Part shown: in pieces, positions 52,152-62,100 of the stretch | How positions within the stretch are numbered: the first letter of the stretch is position 1 | Layout: each line of letters opens with the position of its first letter | NCBI GenBank assembly: GCA_035760965.1 | Contig: DASTRY010000051.1 | Location: forward strand, 105,815 to 169,814 | From: JADGHX01 sp035760965 | Lineage (GTDB): Bacteria > Pseudomonadota > Gammaproteobacteria > Steroidobacterales > Steroidobacteraceae | Direction of reading: 5' to 3' | Length of the DNA: 64,000 nt | The notes under the pieces: model-generated | Seen by the model: the letters and a program-made list of their open reading frames with translations, nothing else | Told to the model about the DNA's origin: nothing | The model's database searches: none | Translations under genes and position numbers: made by a program

Positions 52152-53428
52152 GTTGCCGGAGCCTGCAGGCGACGGAGCATGTCCGCCGTCACGAGAACCA
52201 CACCCTTGTCGGTTACGTGAAAACGCCTTGCGTCCTCTGCAGGATCCACGCCAATGAACATACCGTCGGGAATGACGCAGCCCTCGTCCAGAATCGCGTG
52301 CTTGATCTGGCAGCCCATGCCGATCGACACCGCCGGCAGGATGACCGAACGCTCGATGATGGTGCGCTCCTCGACGCGAACGTTCGAAAACAGCAAGGAC
52401 TCGCGCACGACCGCGCCGGAGATGATGCAGCCGCCCGAGACCATCGAGTTGACGGCGATGCCGCGCCGACCGTCCTCGTCGAGGATGAACTTGGCGGGCG
52501 GCTGGTGCTCCTGATAGGTCCAGATCGGCCACTCTTCGTCGTAGATGTTGAGCTCCGGCCGCACGTGCACGAGCTCGAGATTGGCATCGTAGAAGGCGTC
52601 GATCGTACCGACGTCACGCCAATAGCTCTGCGCGCGCGTCTTCACGTCCTGGAACGGATAGGCGAACACCTGCAGGTTGCCGATCGCGCGCGGCAGGATG
52701 TCCTTGCCGAAGTCGTGCGCGGAATTCTCCTGGGCGGCATCCTCCAGGAGCAGCTTCTCGAGCAGCTTCGTGTTGAACACGTAGATGCCCATCGAGGCGA
52801 GGATCGAGTCCGGGCGACTCGGCAGCGTGGCCGGGTTCTGCGGCTTCTCGTCGAAGGCCGTGACGCGATTCCACTCGGTCGCCGTCAGCACACCGAAGTG
52901 GATCGACTGCTCGCGCGGCACTTCGACCACGCCCACGGTGATGTCCGCGCCCTTCTCCACGTGGTACGCGATCATCGGACCGTAGTCCATCTTGTAGATG
53001 TGATCGCCGGCGAGCACGAGCACGTGCTTCGGACGGTGCGAGAGGATCAGCTCGAGATTCTGGTACACCGCATCGGCCGTGCCGCGATACCAGTGCGGCC
53101 CAACCTGCTGCTGCGCCGGAATCACTTCGATGAATTCGCCGAACTCGCCGCGCAGATAGCTCCAGCCGCGCTCGACGTGCTGGATCAAGGACTGCGCCTT
53201 GTACTGCGTGAGGATCGAGATCTGGCGAATGCCCGAGTTCACGCAGTTCGAGAGCACGAAGTCGACGATGCGGAACTTGCCGCCGAACGGCGTCGCCGGC
53301 TTGCAGCGACGCTCGGTGAGCGCCTTCAAACGCTCGCCGCGACCGCCGGCCATGATGACGGCAAGTGTGCCGCCCGTGAGACGACTGACATATCGACCGG
53401 AGGAAGCTCGCGCGGGCTGTCGGGGCAT
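52148..53428 (-). CDS. glgC: Glucose-1-phosphate adenylyltransferase GlgC
   Basis: GlgC makes ADP-glucose from ATP and glucose-1-phosphate, the regulated step of bacterial glycogen synthesis. The 426-aa protein has the N-terminal nucleotide-binding loop TLAVIMAGGRGERLKALTERRCKPATPFGGKFRIVDF, the substrate segment GDHIYKMDYGPMI, GVVEVPREQSIHFGVL and the C-terminal left-handed beta-helix region (about 320-420) that binds allosteric effectors. GlgP is 120 nt upstream and GH57 overlaps by ATGA downstream. Confidence 0.96.
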   Translation of the reverse strand: MPRQPARASSGRYVSRLTGGTLAVIMAGGRGERLKALTERRCKPATPFGGKFRIVDFVLSNCVNSGIRQISILTQYKAQSLIQHVERGWSYLRGEFGEFIEVIPAQQQVGPHWYRGTADAVYQNLELILSHRPKHVLVLAGDHIYKMDYGPMIAYHVEKGADITVGVVEVPREQSIHFGVLTATEWNRVTAFDEKPQNPATLPSRPDSILASMGIYVFNTKLLEKLLLEDAAQENSAHDFGKDILPRAIGNLQVFAYPFQDVKTRAQSYWRDVGTIDAFYDANLELVHVRPELNIYDEEWPIWTYQEHQPPAKFILDEDGRRGIAVNSMVSGGCIISGAVVRESLLFSNVRVEERTIIERSVILPAVSIGMGCQIKHAILDEGCVIPDGMFIGVDPAEDARRFHVTDKGVVLVTADMLRRLQAPAT

Positions 53429-53551
53429 GGTTCGCGGGGACGGTCCGTCCTCTTGTGCTGGGTTCCGTTGTCTACACGTTCGGCGGACGGCCAGTCAATG
53501 GCGTGCGGCCGAGCTGAGGCCTGTCACGGCTCACGCGCGCGGCCGCGCTCG

Positions 53552-56119
53552 TCAGATGCGCTTCATGAGGCCCATCTCGAACGGGTGCGTCAGCAGCTCG
53601 TGATAGGGATAGATGCGTACCTCGGTGTCGAACTGCCCGCACTCCTTCGGCTGCTCGTCGAGCGCGAAGACGGTGCAACCGTCGCTCTCGATCTCCCCGG
53701 TCGGCCCCAGGCGCTCGATCCACAGACCCTCGCGCGCGGGAGTCTGGTACGAGGAGAGCGCCGGCAGCTCGGGATCGGCCGCGGGCAAGCGCCGCCGGGC
53801 GACGAACTCGAGGCGTACGTCCGAGACACTGAGCCCATTCAGCGCCACCGCGACGCGCACCCGCAATCGTTCGGTGCGCGGCATCTCGCCCGGTGGGTCC
53901 GCGAGAAGGCGCAGCCCCACCTTCGGCCAAAGCTCGCGCACGTGCTGCTTCCAGTCCGCAAGCGCACGCGCCCCCGCGAACTCATGCTCGGCGAGCTTCG
54001 CCGCGTGCCGCGCGAGCGGGTAGTAGATGCCGCGCCCGTAGTCGTACACCGTGCGGCGCATGTTGAAGCGCGGAATGACGCTCGCCATCGCGCGCTTGCT
54101 GCGGCGGACCCACTCGGGCGAGAACCCATCGTCGTTGCGCGAGTAGTAGAGCGGCACCGTTTCCTCTTCGAGCGTATCGAATATGAGCTCGGCTTCGAGC
54201 GCATCGCGCCGCTCCGGGTCCTGCACGTTGATCGGCGGAATGCCCCAGCCGTTGTCGCCGGTCCAGCCTTCCGCCCACCAGCCATCGAGGATCGAGAGAT
54301 TCAGCCGCCCATTCTGCGCGGCCTTCATGCCGGAGGTGCCGCTCGCTTCGAGCGGCGCGATCGGATTGTTCAGCCACACGTCCACGCCCGACACGAGCCA
54401 GCGAGCGAGCTGCAAATCGTAGTCTTCGAGGAAGACGACGCGGCCGATGAATTCGGGCGTGAGCATCAGCTGCTTGATCTCGCGCAGGACCTGCTGGCCG
54501 GGCTGATCCGCCGGATGCGCCTTGCCGGCAAACAGGAACAGCACCGGCCGCACCGGATCGTTGATGAGCCGCGCAAGCCGCGCCCGATCCTTCAGCAGCA
54601 GCGCTGCGCGCTTGTACGTCGCGAAACGGCGCGCGAAGCCGATCGTCAGGGTGTCCGGATGGGCGGGATCGAGATGGCGCGTAACGTGGCGCCACTGCGC
54701 CGGACTCAAACCTTTGCGCGCATATTCGCGCTGCAGTCGCTCGCGCACGCTCGCGAGCATGCGGGACTTCACCGACTGCGCGGTCGCCCAGTACCGGTCG
54801 TCGGGCAGATGCTCGATGGCGTGCCAGACGTCTTCGTCCCGTAGCCGCTCGCGCCAGTCGCGCGGGAGGGTTTGATCGAAGAGATTGGCCCAGTCCTGAT
54901 GCAAGAAGGTCGGCGTATGGACGCCGTTCGTGATGTAGCCGACCGGGTTTTCTTCCGGACGCACTTCGGGCCACTGGTCGGCGCAGAGGCGGGACGTCAC
55001 GGACCCGTGGATCCGGCTCACGGCGTTGACGCTGCGCGTGCCGTTCAGCGCGAGCCGCGTCATGTTGAAAAGGCCCGGCACGCTCGGCGAACGACCGAGC
55101 TCCAGGAATCGCTCGACCGGGATGCCGAGCTCGCGAATGAAGTCGCCGAAATGCGCAACGAGCAGGTCGTGACCGAACGCGTCGTGTCCGGCGGCGACCG
55201 GCGTGTGCGTCGTGAACGCGCATTGGCCCGCGACGGCTTCGAGTGCCGCATTGAACGGCAGCCCGCGAGCGAGGTGCTCGCGTAGCAGCTCGAGGATGAG
55301 GAATGCGGCGTGTCCTTCGTTCAGGTGGAACACCGCCGGCTGCAGGCCGAGCGCCCTTAGCGCACGCGTGCCGCCGATGCCGAGGATCATCTCCTGACGG
55401 ATGCGAGTCGATTCGTCGCCGCCGTACAGCCGCCAGGTGATGTCGCGATCGGCGGGCGCGTTGTCCTCGCAATTCGTGTCGAGCAGATAGACCGCAACGC
55501 GTCCGACGGAAGCCTTCCAGAGCTGCGCGACGACATCCCGGCCGCTGATGCGCACGCGGACCTTCAACCACTCGCCATCCTTGCGCACGGGCTCCACCGG
55601 CAGATCGCGCGGATCGTGCTCGATGTACGAGGCGTGCTGCACGCCGTCGTTGTCGACGGTCTGCGTGAAATAGCCCTGCCCGTACAGCAGGCCGATCCCG
55701 CAGAAGCTCATGCGCTCGTCGCTGGCCGCCTTGCAGTGATCGCCGGCCAGCACGCCGAGCCCGCCCGAGTAGATCGGGAAGCTCTCGTGAAAGCCGTATT
55801 CCGCGCAGAAGTAGGCGACGAGGGGCGTCTCGCCGGAGGGCGCCGGCGAGCGGATATACGCGTCGAAAGCCGTGAGCGCATTCTGATAGCGACCCAGATA
55901 AGCGGGGTCGCGGGCCGCTCGATCCAGGGCCTCCTGACTCACGCAGCGAAGAAGCAGCCGCGGGTTGCCGCCGGCCTGCTTCCACACTTCCGGGTCGAGG
56001 TCCTCGAACAGGGCACGGGTGGGCCGGTGCCAACCGAAAAACAGGTTCGCCGCCAGCTCGGGGAGACGACCGAGCGCCTCCGGGATCACCGGCGTCACTT
56101 CAAGTACCGGGTTTCGCAT
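53552..56119 (-). CDS. glgP: Alpha-glucan (glycogen/maltodextrin) phosphorylase GlgP
   Basis: Phosphorolyses alpha-1,4-glucans to glucose-1-phosphate. At 855 aa it belongs to the branch carrying an N-terminal DUF3417 domain (VTPVIPEALGRLPELAANLFFGWHRP). Active-site blocks include YSGGLGVLAGDHCKAASD, HLNEGHAAFLILELLRE and the PLP-lysine region EASGTSGMKAAQNGRLNLS (Lys near residue 597). It is the first gene of the glgP-glgC-GH57-malQ-LEA2 operon. A TAGACT -10-like box is 31 nt upstream of the start. The DUF3417 branch is common in thermophiles and several Proteobacteria. Confidence 0.95.
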   Translation of the reverse strand: MRNPVLEVTPVIPEALGRLPELAANLFFGWHRPTRALFEDLDPEVWKQAGGNPRLLLRCVSQEALDRAARDPAYLGRYQNALTAFDAYIRSPAPSGETPLVAYFCAEYGFHESFPIYSGGLGVLAGDHCKAASDERMSFCGIGLLYGQGYFTQTVDNDGVQHASYIEHDPRDLPVEPVRKDGEWLKVRVRISGRDVVAQLWKASVGRVAVYLLDTNCEDNAPADRDITWRLYGGDESTRIRQEMILGIGGTRALRALGLQPAVFHLNEGHAAFLILELLREHLARGLPFNAALEAVAGQCAFTTHTPVAAGHDAFGHDLLVAHFGDFIRELGIPVERFLELGRSPSVPGLFNMTRLALNGTRSVNAVSRIHGSVTSRLCADQWPEVRPEENPVGYITNGVHTPTFLHQDWANLFDQTLPRDWRERLRDEDVWHAIEHLPDDRYWATAQSVKSRMLASVRERLQREYARKGLSPAQWRHVTRHLDPAHPDTLTIGFARRFATYKRAALLLKDRARLARLINDPVRPVLFLFAGKAHPADQPGQQVLREIKQLMLTPEFIGRVVFLEDYDLQLARWLVSGVDVWLNNPIAPLEASGTSGMKAAQNGRLNLSILDGWWAEGWTGDNGWGIPPINVQDPERRDALEAELIFDTLEEETVPLYYSRNDDGFSPEWVRRSKRAMASVIPRFNMRRTVYDYGRGIYYPLARHAAKLAEHEFAGARALADWKQHVRELWPKVGLRLLADPPGEMPRTERLRVRVAVALNGLSVSDVRLEFVARRRLPAADPELPALSSYQTPAREGLWIERLGPTGEIESDGCTVFALDEQPKECGQFDTEVRIYPYHELLTHPFEMGLMKRI

Positions 56120-56150
56120 CTCTTTTTTGGGCCTTCGTCGAGGACCGGCG

Positions 56151-56156
56151 AGTCTA
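56151..56156 (-). promoter_or_regulatory. Candidate -10 box for the glgP operon
   Basis: TAGACT on the minus strand followed by CGCCGG, 31 nt before glgP. A TTGCGA at 56172-56177 lies 15 nt further upstream and could be a weak -35. Confidence 0.4.
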
Positions 56157-56215
56157 GCAGCCCGCCATATGTCGCAAGGTGCACGGACTATCTACTTGTG
56201 ATCGTCCGATACTGG

Positions 56216-56252
56216 TTGACAGCTAGTACTGTTCAGTTCACAGTATCGGTCC
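56216..56252 (+). promoter_or_regulatory. padR promoter and operator
   Basis: A perfect -35 hexamer TTGACA (56216-56221) is followed 19 nt later by a CAGTAT -10-like hexamer (56241-56246). A perfect inverted repeat TACTGT-(7)-ACAGTA (56227-56245) fills the spacer and covers the start of the -10, just where a repressor would block RNA polymerase. The ATG at 56253 begins 6 nt after the -10, so the mRNA is probably leaderless. Autoregulation by the encoded PadR protein is the natural inference. Confidence 0.6.
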
Positions 56253-56612
56253 ATGGACGATAGCCACGCACGCAAATTCCAGAAAGACCTGAATGCGGGT
56301 CTCGTGGCGCTCGTGCTGCTCGCCGTGCTCGACGCGACCGACGAGGACCTCTACGGCTACGAAATCGCCAAGCGCCTGCAGAAGGCGAATGAGGGCGAGG
56401 CGCTGTTCAAGGAAGGCACGATCTATCCCGTGCTCCGCGCGCTCAGCGCGAGCGGCTGGCTCACGAGCCGCATCGTGCCGTCCTACTCCGGCCCGCCCCG
56501 CCGCTACTACCGCATCACCGATGAAGGCCGCGCCCTGCTCGCGCAGTGGAGCGGCATCTGGCGCCAGACCCGCGACTTCGTCGACCGCTTCATCGAAGGA
56601 CAAAAATCATGA
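56253..56612 (+). CDS. PadR family transcriptional regulator
   Basis: A 119-aa winged-helix regulator: DLNAGLVALVLLAVLDATDEDLYGYEIAKRL (helices 1-2), FKEGTIYPVLRALSASGWLTS (recognition helix and wing) and RYYRITDEGRALL. A C-terminal dimerisation helix ends at RFIEGQKS. Such repressors respond to small molecules or envelope stress; the ligand is unknown. Its stop overlaps the start of the next gene by ATGA, so it forms an operon with a HAAS-type membrane protein, a frequent pairing. A TACTGT/ACAGTA inverted repeat lies in its promoter. Confidence 0.94.
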   Translation: MDDSHARKFQKDLNAGLVALVLLAVLDATDEDLYGYEIAKRLQKANEGEALFKEGTIYPVLRALSASGWLTSRIVPSYSGPPRRYYRITDEGRALLAQWSGIWRQTRDFVDRFIEGQKS

Positions 56613-57538
56613 CGGCTGCCGCACCCCGCTCCATCGACCAGTACCTGAAGCAACTGCGCGCCGCACTCGAGGGCGAAGACCCGGCGCTCATCCAGGACGC
56701 GCTGTACGACGCCGAGGAATACCTGCGCGCGGAGGTCGCCGCGCATCCCGACAAATCGGAGGCTGACGTGCTCGAGCTCATCGCAAGCACTTACGGTGCA
56801 CCGGATGAAGTCGCGGCGGCGTACCGCGAGACCGAAGTCAAAGTGAAGGCCGCGCTGCAGCCGCCGAAGCCGCCGCGCGCGGAGAACCGCACGCCACTGC
56901 AGAAGCTCTTCGGCATCTATCTGGATCCGCGCGCATACACGTCGCTCTTCTTCATGCTGCTCACGCTCGCGACCGGCATTCTGTACTTCACGTTCGCCGT
57001 CACCGGACTCGCGCTCTCGGTGGGCTTGTCGCTGTTGATCATCGGCCTGCCCTTCTTCCTGGCCTTCGTCGGCATGGCGCGCGTGATCTCGCTCGGCGAA
57101 GGGCGGCTGCTCGAAGCGATCTCCGGCGAGCGCATGCCGCGGCGGCCGGTGCATCCGGGCGCGCCGCAGGGCTTTGTCGCGCGCATCGTCTCGATGCTGA
57201 AGGACTCGCGCACGTGGACGACTCTGCTCTATCTCCTGCTCATGCTGCCGTTGGGCATCGTGTACTTCACGGTGGCGGTGACCGGGTTGTCGATCGGCCT
57301 CGCCATGATCGCGGCCCCGATCTTCAGATTCCTGGACTACGTCGGCGCCCTGCCCGAATGGTGGTTCGGCGGCAATCACGTTCAGATCAATCCGCAGTGG
57401 CTGGACAACCCCGTTGGATACGTGCTCTGCGCGGCGTTCGGCGTGCTGGTCCTGACACTCCTCATGCATGGAGCTCGCGGGATCGGCAAGCTGCACGCGC
57501 GAGTCGCGAAGGCCCTCTTGGTGGCGCCTGCGACATAA
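56609..57538 (+). CDS. HAAS (DUF1700-like) plus sensor-domain membrane protein
   Basis: A 309-aa protein. The N-terminal HAAS domain (MTAAAPRSIDQYLKQLRAAL, then QDALYDAEEYLRAEVAAHP and ASTYGAPDEVAAAYR) is the usual partner of PadR regulators. A membrane region follows (about 110-309) with about four to five helices: SLFFMLLTLATGILYFTFAV, SVGLSLLIIGLPFFLAFVG and TWTTLLYLLLMLPLGIVYF, plus a final one near 275-295. This resembles 'putative sensor' domain proteins. It is translationally coupled to the PadR gene (ATGA overlap). A role as target or co-sensor of the regulator is inferred. Confidence 0.9.
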   Translation: MTAAAPRSIDQYLKQLRAALEGEDPALIQDALYDAEEYLRAEVAAHPDKSEADVLELIASTYGAPDEVAAAYRETEVKVKAALQPPKPPRAENRTPLQKLFGIYLDPRAYTSLFFMLLTLATGILYFTFAVTGLALSVGLSLLIIGLPFFLAFVGMARVISLGEGRLLEAISGERMPRRPVHPGAPQGFVARIVSMLKDSRTWTTLLYLLLMLPLGIVYFTVAVTGLSIGLAMIAAPIFRFLDYVGALPEWWFGGNHVQINPQWLDNPVGYVLCAAFGVLVLTLLMHGARGIGKLHARVAKALLVAPAT

Positions 57539-57581
57539 CTGTCGAGGATCGCTGAAGCAACGAAGCGCAGCCGGCTCGCGC

Positions 57582-57587
57582 TAGACT
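57582..57587 (+). promoter_or_regulatory. Candidate -10 box for the 219-aa secreted protein gene
   Basis: TAGACT ends 6 nt before ATG 57594 without a Shine-Dalgarno, predicting a leaderless mRNA. Confidence 0.4.
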
Positions 57588-57593
57588 CACGGC

Positions 57594-58253
57594 ATGACCT
57601 TTACGCGTGCGGCCGCACTGCTTGCTGCCGGATTGGCGATGCCACTTGCTCAGAGTGCCGATACCTCCGCGGCGCCGCAGCGCGGCACGCACGAGCCGGG
57701 CGCGCTCCGTTCGATCGCGCCCACAGCGGAATCCGCCGCGAAACCGCGCGGCTGCCTACCCAGCGGCAATGGCTTTCTGCGCGCGCGCATTCGCGGCGCG
57801 CTCAATCTCGACATCAACTGGCACAATGCCGAGCTCGAATGCGAGGGCACGGTTCGCCCGAACGGCAACGGCATCCGGTTGAGCTTCGCGGGTCCGATCC
57901 ATAGCGATGGCCGGCGCTTGCGCATGGTGTTCGGGGTCGCTGATGCGGCGGAGGGCGGAAGCGGCAGCGCGCTGCCGACCAATCTCACCGTGATATTCGA
58001 AGGCGAGAAGCGTCTGTTTGCGACGCGCGGAGACGATCGATGCACCGTGGACAAATTGGATCAGGAGCGTTTCGGCGCGCTCGGCGGACCGACGCGGTCG
58101 TATCGCGTCGTGGCGCGGGGCTTCTGCATCGAGCCGGTGGCCGGGCTCGCGACGAACGAGCGCATCGTGGTGAGCAGCTTCGACTTCGCGGGGCAGGTGA
58201 CATTCGGGACACCCGCGACGAGCACGCCAGAGAAAGCACCGACTCACTTATGA
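57594..58253 (+). CDS. Secreted hypothetical protein (219 aa)
   Basis: I recognise no family. A signal peptide (about 1-21, ending AQSAD) is followed by a Pro/Ser/Ala-rich segment and a domain with LNLDINWHNAELECEGTVRPN and IRLSFAGPIHSDGRRLRMVFG. It has four Cys (CLPS, ELECEG, DRCTVD, FCIEP), which could form two disulfides in the periplasm. Its stop overlaps the start of the DUF192 gene by ATGA, so the two are translated together. The -10-like TAGACT 6 nt before the ATG suggests a leaderless transcript. Confidence 0.75.
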   Translation: MTFTRAAALLAAGLAMPLAQSADTSAAPQRGTHEPGALRSIAPTAESAAKPRGCLPSGNGFLRARIRGALNLDINWHNAELECEGTVRPNGNGIRLSFAGPIHSDGRRLRMVFGVADAAEGGSGSALPTNLTVIFEGEKRLFATRGDDRCTVDKLDQERFGALGGPTRSYRVVARGFCIEPVAGLATNERIVVSSFDFAGQVTFGTPATSTPEKAPTHL

Positions 58254-58786
58254 GCGGGTTGATGACCAACGCTTTGGTACACCCATCGAATGTGAACGCC
58301 TCGCGCCGCCTCACGAGCTTCCTTGCGGCAACGCTGCTCGCGCTTGTTGTCGTGCTCACCTGCCGTGCAGAGCCGCGGCAGGGTGCACTGATTCCGCTCG
58401 ACTCCTTTCCGCAGTCCACACTGGAGATCCGGAGCGGCACGCAGAAACATACGTTCGCAATCTGGCTTGCCGAGACACCCGCGCAGCAGGAGCAGGGACT
58501 GATGTTCGTGCGGGACCTCCCCGAGAATCGCGGGATGCTGTTCGTCGCCGCGCAGCCGCGCGTCTTCAACATGTGGATGAAGAACACGTACATCCCGCTC
58601 GACATGGTGTTCATCGGCAAGGACGGACGCATCGCAAAAATCGCGGAGCGGACGGTGCCGCACTCGCTCGCGACGATCAGCTCGGACGTGCCTGTCGGGG
58701 CGATCCTCGAAATCAAAGGCGGTGAGGCCGCACGCCGCGCGTTGCACCCCGGCGACGCCGTGAACTGGACCGCACCGAAAAGGTAA
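58250..58786 (+). CDS. DUF192 family exported protein
   Basis: A 178-aa protein with an N-terminal membrane segment/signal (about 23-40) and a DUF192 domain: FAIWLAETPAQQEQGLMFVRDLPENRGMLFV, then VFNMWMKNTYIPLDMVFIG and VGAILEIKGGEAARRAL. DUF192 forms a small beta-barrel; its role is unknown but it is common in the envelope of Proteobacteria and archaea. An in-frame ATG at 58262 is an alternative start. It is coupled to the preceding secreted protein gene by the ATGA overlap. Confidence 0.9.
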   Translation: MSGLMTNALVHPSNVNASRRLTSFLAATLLALVVVLTCRAEPRQGALIPLDSFPQSTLEIRSGTQKHTFAIWLAETPAQQEQGLMFVRDLPENRGMLFVAAQPRVFNMWMKNTYIPLDMVFIGKDGRIAKIAERTVPHSLATISSDVPVGAILEIKGGEAARRALHPGDAVNWTAPKR

Positions 58787-59115
58787 CTCACGTATTCGGC
58801 CCCTCGTTGCCATCGGACAACGAGCGTTCTTCTCCCGGATCACTTCGCCCCGACAGCGGGGGCGTCATTTGCCAAAAACCTGCCGTTCGTCCCAGTCGGA
58901 CGTGGGTTTTCTGTCCCGCCTCTCGCTGTTGTGTTTTCGCCAAACGGCTTTAATGGCTGTAGCCTCGCTGCTACTATCCGCGCCACGCGAAGTCAGGCCC
59001 CCGGTCCCCAGCCCGAGCCCGACCTTGCAAAACCAACGACCCTGCCGGCGGCGCTTCTGGCGCAAGCCGGGGCAACAAATTTACGAACGGCTCGACCGTT
59101 CGCAGGAGGAACCCG
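58787..59115 (+). promoter_or_regulatory. Promoter and leader of the TonB receptor gene
   Basis: This 329-bp gap carries a plausible promoter: TTTAAT (58949-58954), a 17-nt spacer and TACTAT (58972-58977) preceded by TG at 58969-58970 (extended -10). The transcript would have a leader of about 130 nt. Its last 50 nt (about 59068-59115) share a segment with the leader of the second TonB receptor at 63927, and an AGGAGG-like ribosome binding site lies at about 59104-59109. No gene is seen in it. Confidence 0.55.
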
Positions 59116-62100
59116 ATGACCCGCGATACCAAAATCGCGCGGGCAGTCAGGCATGCGCTTTGGACCAGCGCCATGGCTGCTGCCGCGACAATTCCCGCTT
59201 ATGCACAGGACCAGGACAGCCAGCCGGCTGAAACGCAGACGGTCGTCGTGACCGGCTCGCGTATCGTGCGCCAGGACTACGTTGCGAATAGCCCGATTAC
59301 CAGCGTCTCCCAGAGCCAAATCGTCAACAACGCGGACCTCACGCTCGAAACCGCTCTGAACAATCTGCCGCAGATCGTCGCGGGCGCTACCACGACTTCG
59401 AACAACCCCGGCAATGGCGGCCGGGCGAACATCGATTTGCGCGGTCTCGGTGCCAATCGCAACTTGGTGCTCGTAAACGGCCGGCGTCCGATGGTGTCGG
59501 ACAACAACTTGACGGTGGACGTGAACACGATCCCCGCTGCGCTCATCGACAGCGTCGAAGTGATCACCGGTGGCGGCGGCGCCGTGTACGGTGCGGATGC
59601 CGTCGCCGGCGTCGTGAACATCAAGCTCAAGGACAATTTCGAAGGGTTCGACCTGTCCTCGAGCTACTCCCAGAGCACGGAGTACCACGATTCCGAGGAT
59701 TACACGGTCAGTGCGCTGATCGGCGGCAACTTTTCCGATGGCAAGGGCAACGCGGTGCTGGCCTTCGACCGCACCTCGCGTGAGCCGCTGATCAAGAGTC
59801 AGCGTCCCTTCTCCGTGCTGGCGACCTCGACCACCGGCACACCGCCGCAGGGCGTGCTGCGTTGGGGCGCCGGCAATCAGGTGCCCCTCACGGCGATTCA
59901 GCAAGTGTTCGCGCAGTACGGTGTGGCGCCGACGGATGTGACGAACTCTTCCGGCCGCATCGGATTCAATCGGGATGGGACCCTGTTCTTCTCCGGCGTG
60001 TTCAACAGCCCGCTGGACGTGCAGAACTTCCGCGATCCCATCGACGCGGGCGTGAACACGAAGTTCTACCCGGACTTCTACAGCTACAACTTCGACGCGG
60101 TGAACCTTCTCACGCTGCCGCTGCATCGCACGGCGCTGATGTCCAACCTGCACTACGAAGTGAGCGACAAAGCCGAGTTCTTCGGTTCTCTTGCCTGGAC
60201 GGAGTACACGGCAGCAACTGCACTCGCGCCTACCCCGGCCCCGAGCGTTGCCACCGCGGCACCCGGCACCTGCACCTCAACTGAGGTGTGCTCGGCGCTG
60301 GTCGCACCCGGCCAGCGGGTAACCGGCAGTCTGATCGTGCCCGTCACCAACAAGTGGATCTCGGACGATCTGCGCGCGCTTCTGAATGCGCGAAGCGGTG
60401 ATGACCCGTTGATCGCCGACACCGGCGCGGCCGAAGCCTTCCGCTTCGGCATTCGCCCGGTCGCCTTCGGTCTACGTCAAGAAAACTTCAAGAACGACGT
60501 GCAGCAGTACCTCGGCGGTATCCGCGGCCAGATCGAGCCCAACCACAACTGGGGCTACGAGCTGTCCTTCTCGGAAGGCCGCACGCAGATCGACGACACG
60601 CAGAATGGCAACATTCAAACGCAACTGTTGACCGACGTGCTGGCTGACCCGGACGGTGCCGTGAATGGTGCGTGCGCCGACTGGAACCCGTTCGGCACGA
60701 ACCCGATTCCGACGGACTGCATCAACGCTCTGAAGGTCACCACTGCCACGACGCTGCGCATGAAGCAGCAGATCACGCAGGGCTTCGTGCACGGCGATCT
60801 GTTCGAGATGCCCGCGGGCGCGGTCTCGGTCGTTCTCGGTGCCGAGCGGCGCCGGTTCACGTACGACTTCAACCCCGGCTCGGGTGCGGGTCCGATCTCG
60901 GGCTTCAATACGCGTTCGCCGGAAGGCGGTAACACCACCTTCAACGACGTCTTCACCGAGGCGCTCCTGCCGCTGGTACGCGATGCTCGGGCGGCCAAGT
61001 CGCTCGATCTGACGTTGGGCTATCGCTACTCGCAGAGCCAATTCAAGGACGTGATCAACAACCTCGAGAGCGAAAAGTCGAAGGACAGCTCGTACAAGGC
61101 CGAGCTTTCCTGGCAGCCCCTCGATGTGCTGCGGCTACGTGCGTCGTACCAGCGAGCCGTGCGCGCGCCGAATTTCAGCGAGCTGTTCCAGGCCGGCGGT
61201 TCATTCCCGCAGATCTTCGACCCCTGCTCACGGAACACGGCCGCGCGCACCGGTGCCAACGCGGCAGCCGTCGCGGACCTCTGCGCCCAGACCGGTGCAA
61301 CGAACCTCGATCAGTTCGTCGCCACGCCGGGCGCCCAGGCGTTCATCGACACGGCGGGCAACACCGATCTGAAGCCTGAAAAGGCGGATACGTACACCTT
61401 GGGTACGGTGTTCAGCGTGCCGTCGGAAAGCCGGTGGCTCGAGCGCTTCCGCGGCTCGATCGACTACTACAGCATCAAGGTGAACGATGCGATTCTGGTG
61501 CCCGATCCGAACGTCGGCATCGCCGCCTGCTTCAACTATCTGGGCACCAACCCGAACTACTCGCCGGACTACCTGTACTGCCAGGGCATGCTCCGCGCCG
61601 GTGACATCGCCGGCATCGTGGACGTGAACACCGGAGATGAGTTCAGGAACACGAACGACGGTCGGATCAAGACCTCGGGCATCGACTTCCAGTTCGACTA
61701 CGGCTTCGACCTGAACTGGATGGGCCTGCCCGAGAACTCGGGTGCGATCCGGATGAACCTGCTGCTGAGCAGGCTGCTCGAGTACAAGCTCGTCGACACT
61801 CCCGGGGTCCCGGAGATCGACTACGCCGGCACGATCAACTACTTCGGCGGCGGCATCAGCCTCGGCCAGACCTTCCCGGACTGGCGTGCGGTGCTGACGA
61901 CCGACTACAACATCGGGCAGTTCGGCGTGTCGCTCCGCGGTCGCTACATCGACAAGATGAAGAACCGCGGCTCGGTGCAGTACGTGGGTGAGAGCTCCTT
62001 CAGCGGCGTGGGCAGCGTGACCTACTGGGACGTCGCGGGTGTGTGGCGCTTCAAGGAGAACTCCGAGCTGCGTATCGGCTTGAACAATGCGTTCGACAAG

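Noticed and set aside
52217..54844. An 875-aa open frame on the plus strand
   Set aside because: Antisense to glgC and glgP, whose motifs are certain; the frame has shadow composition.
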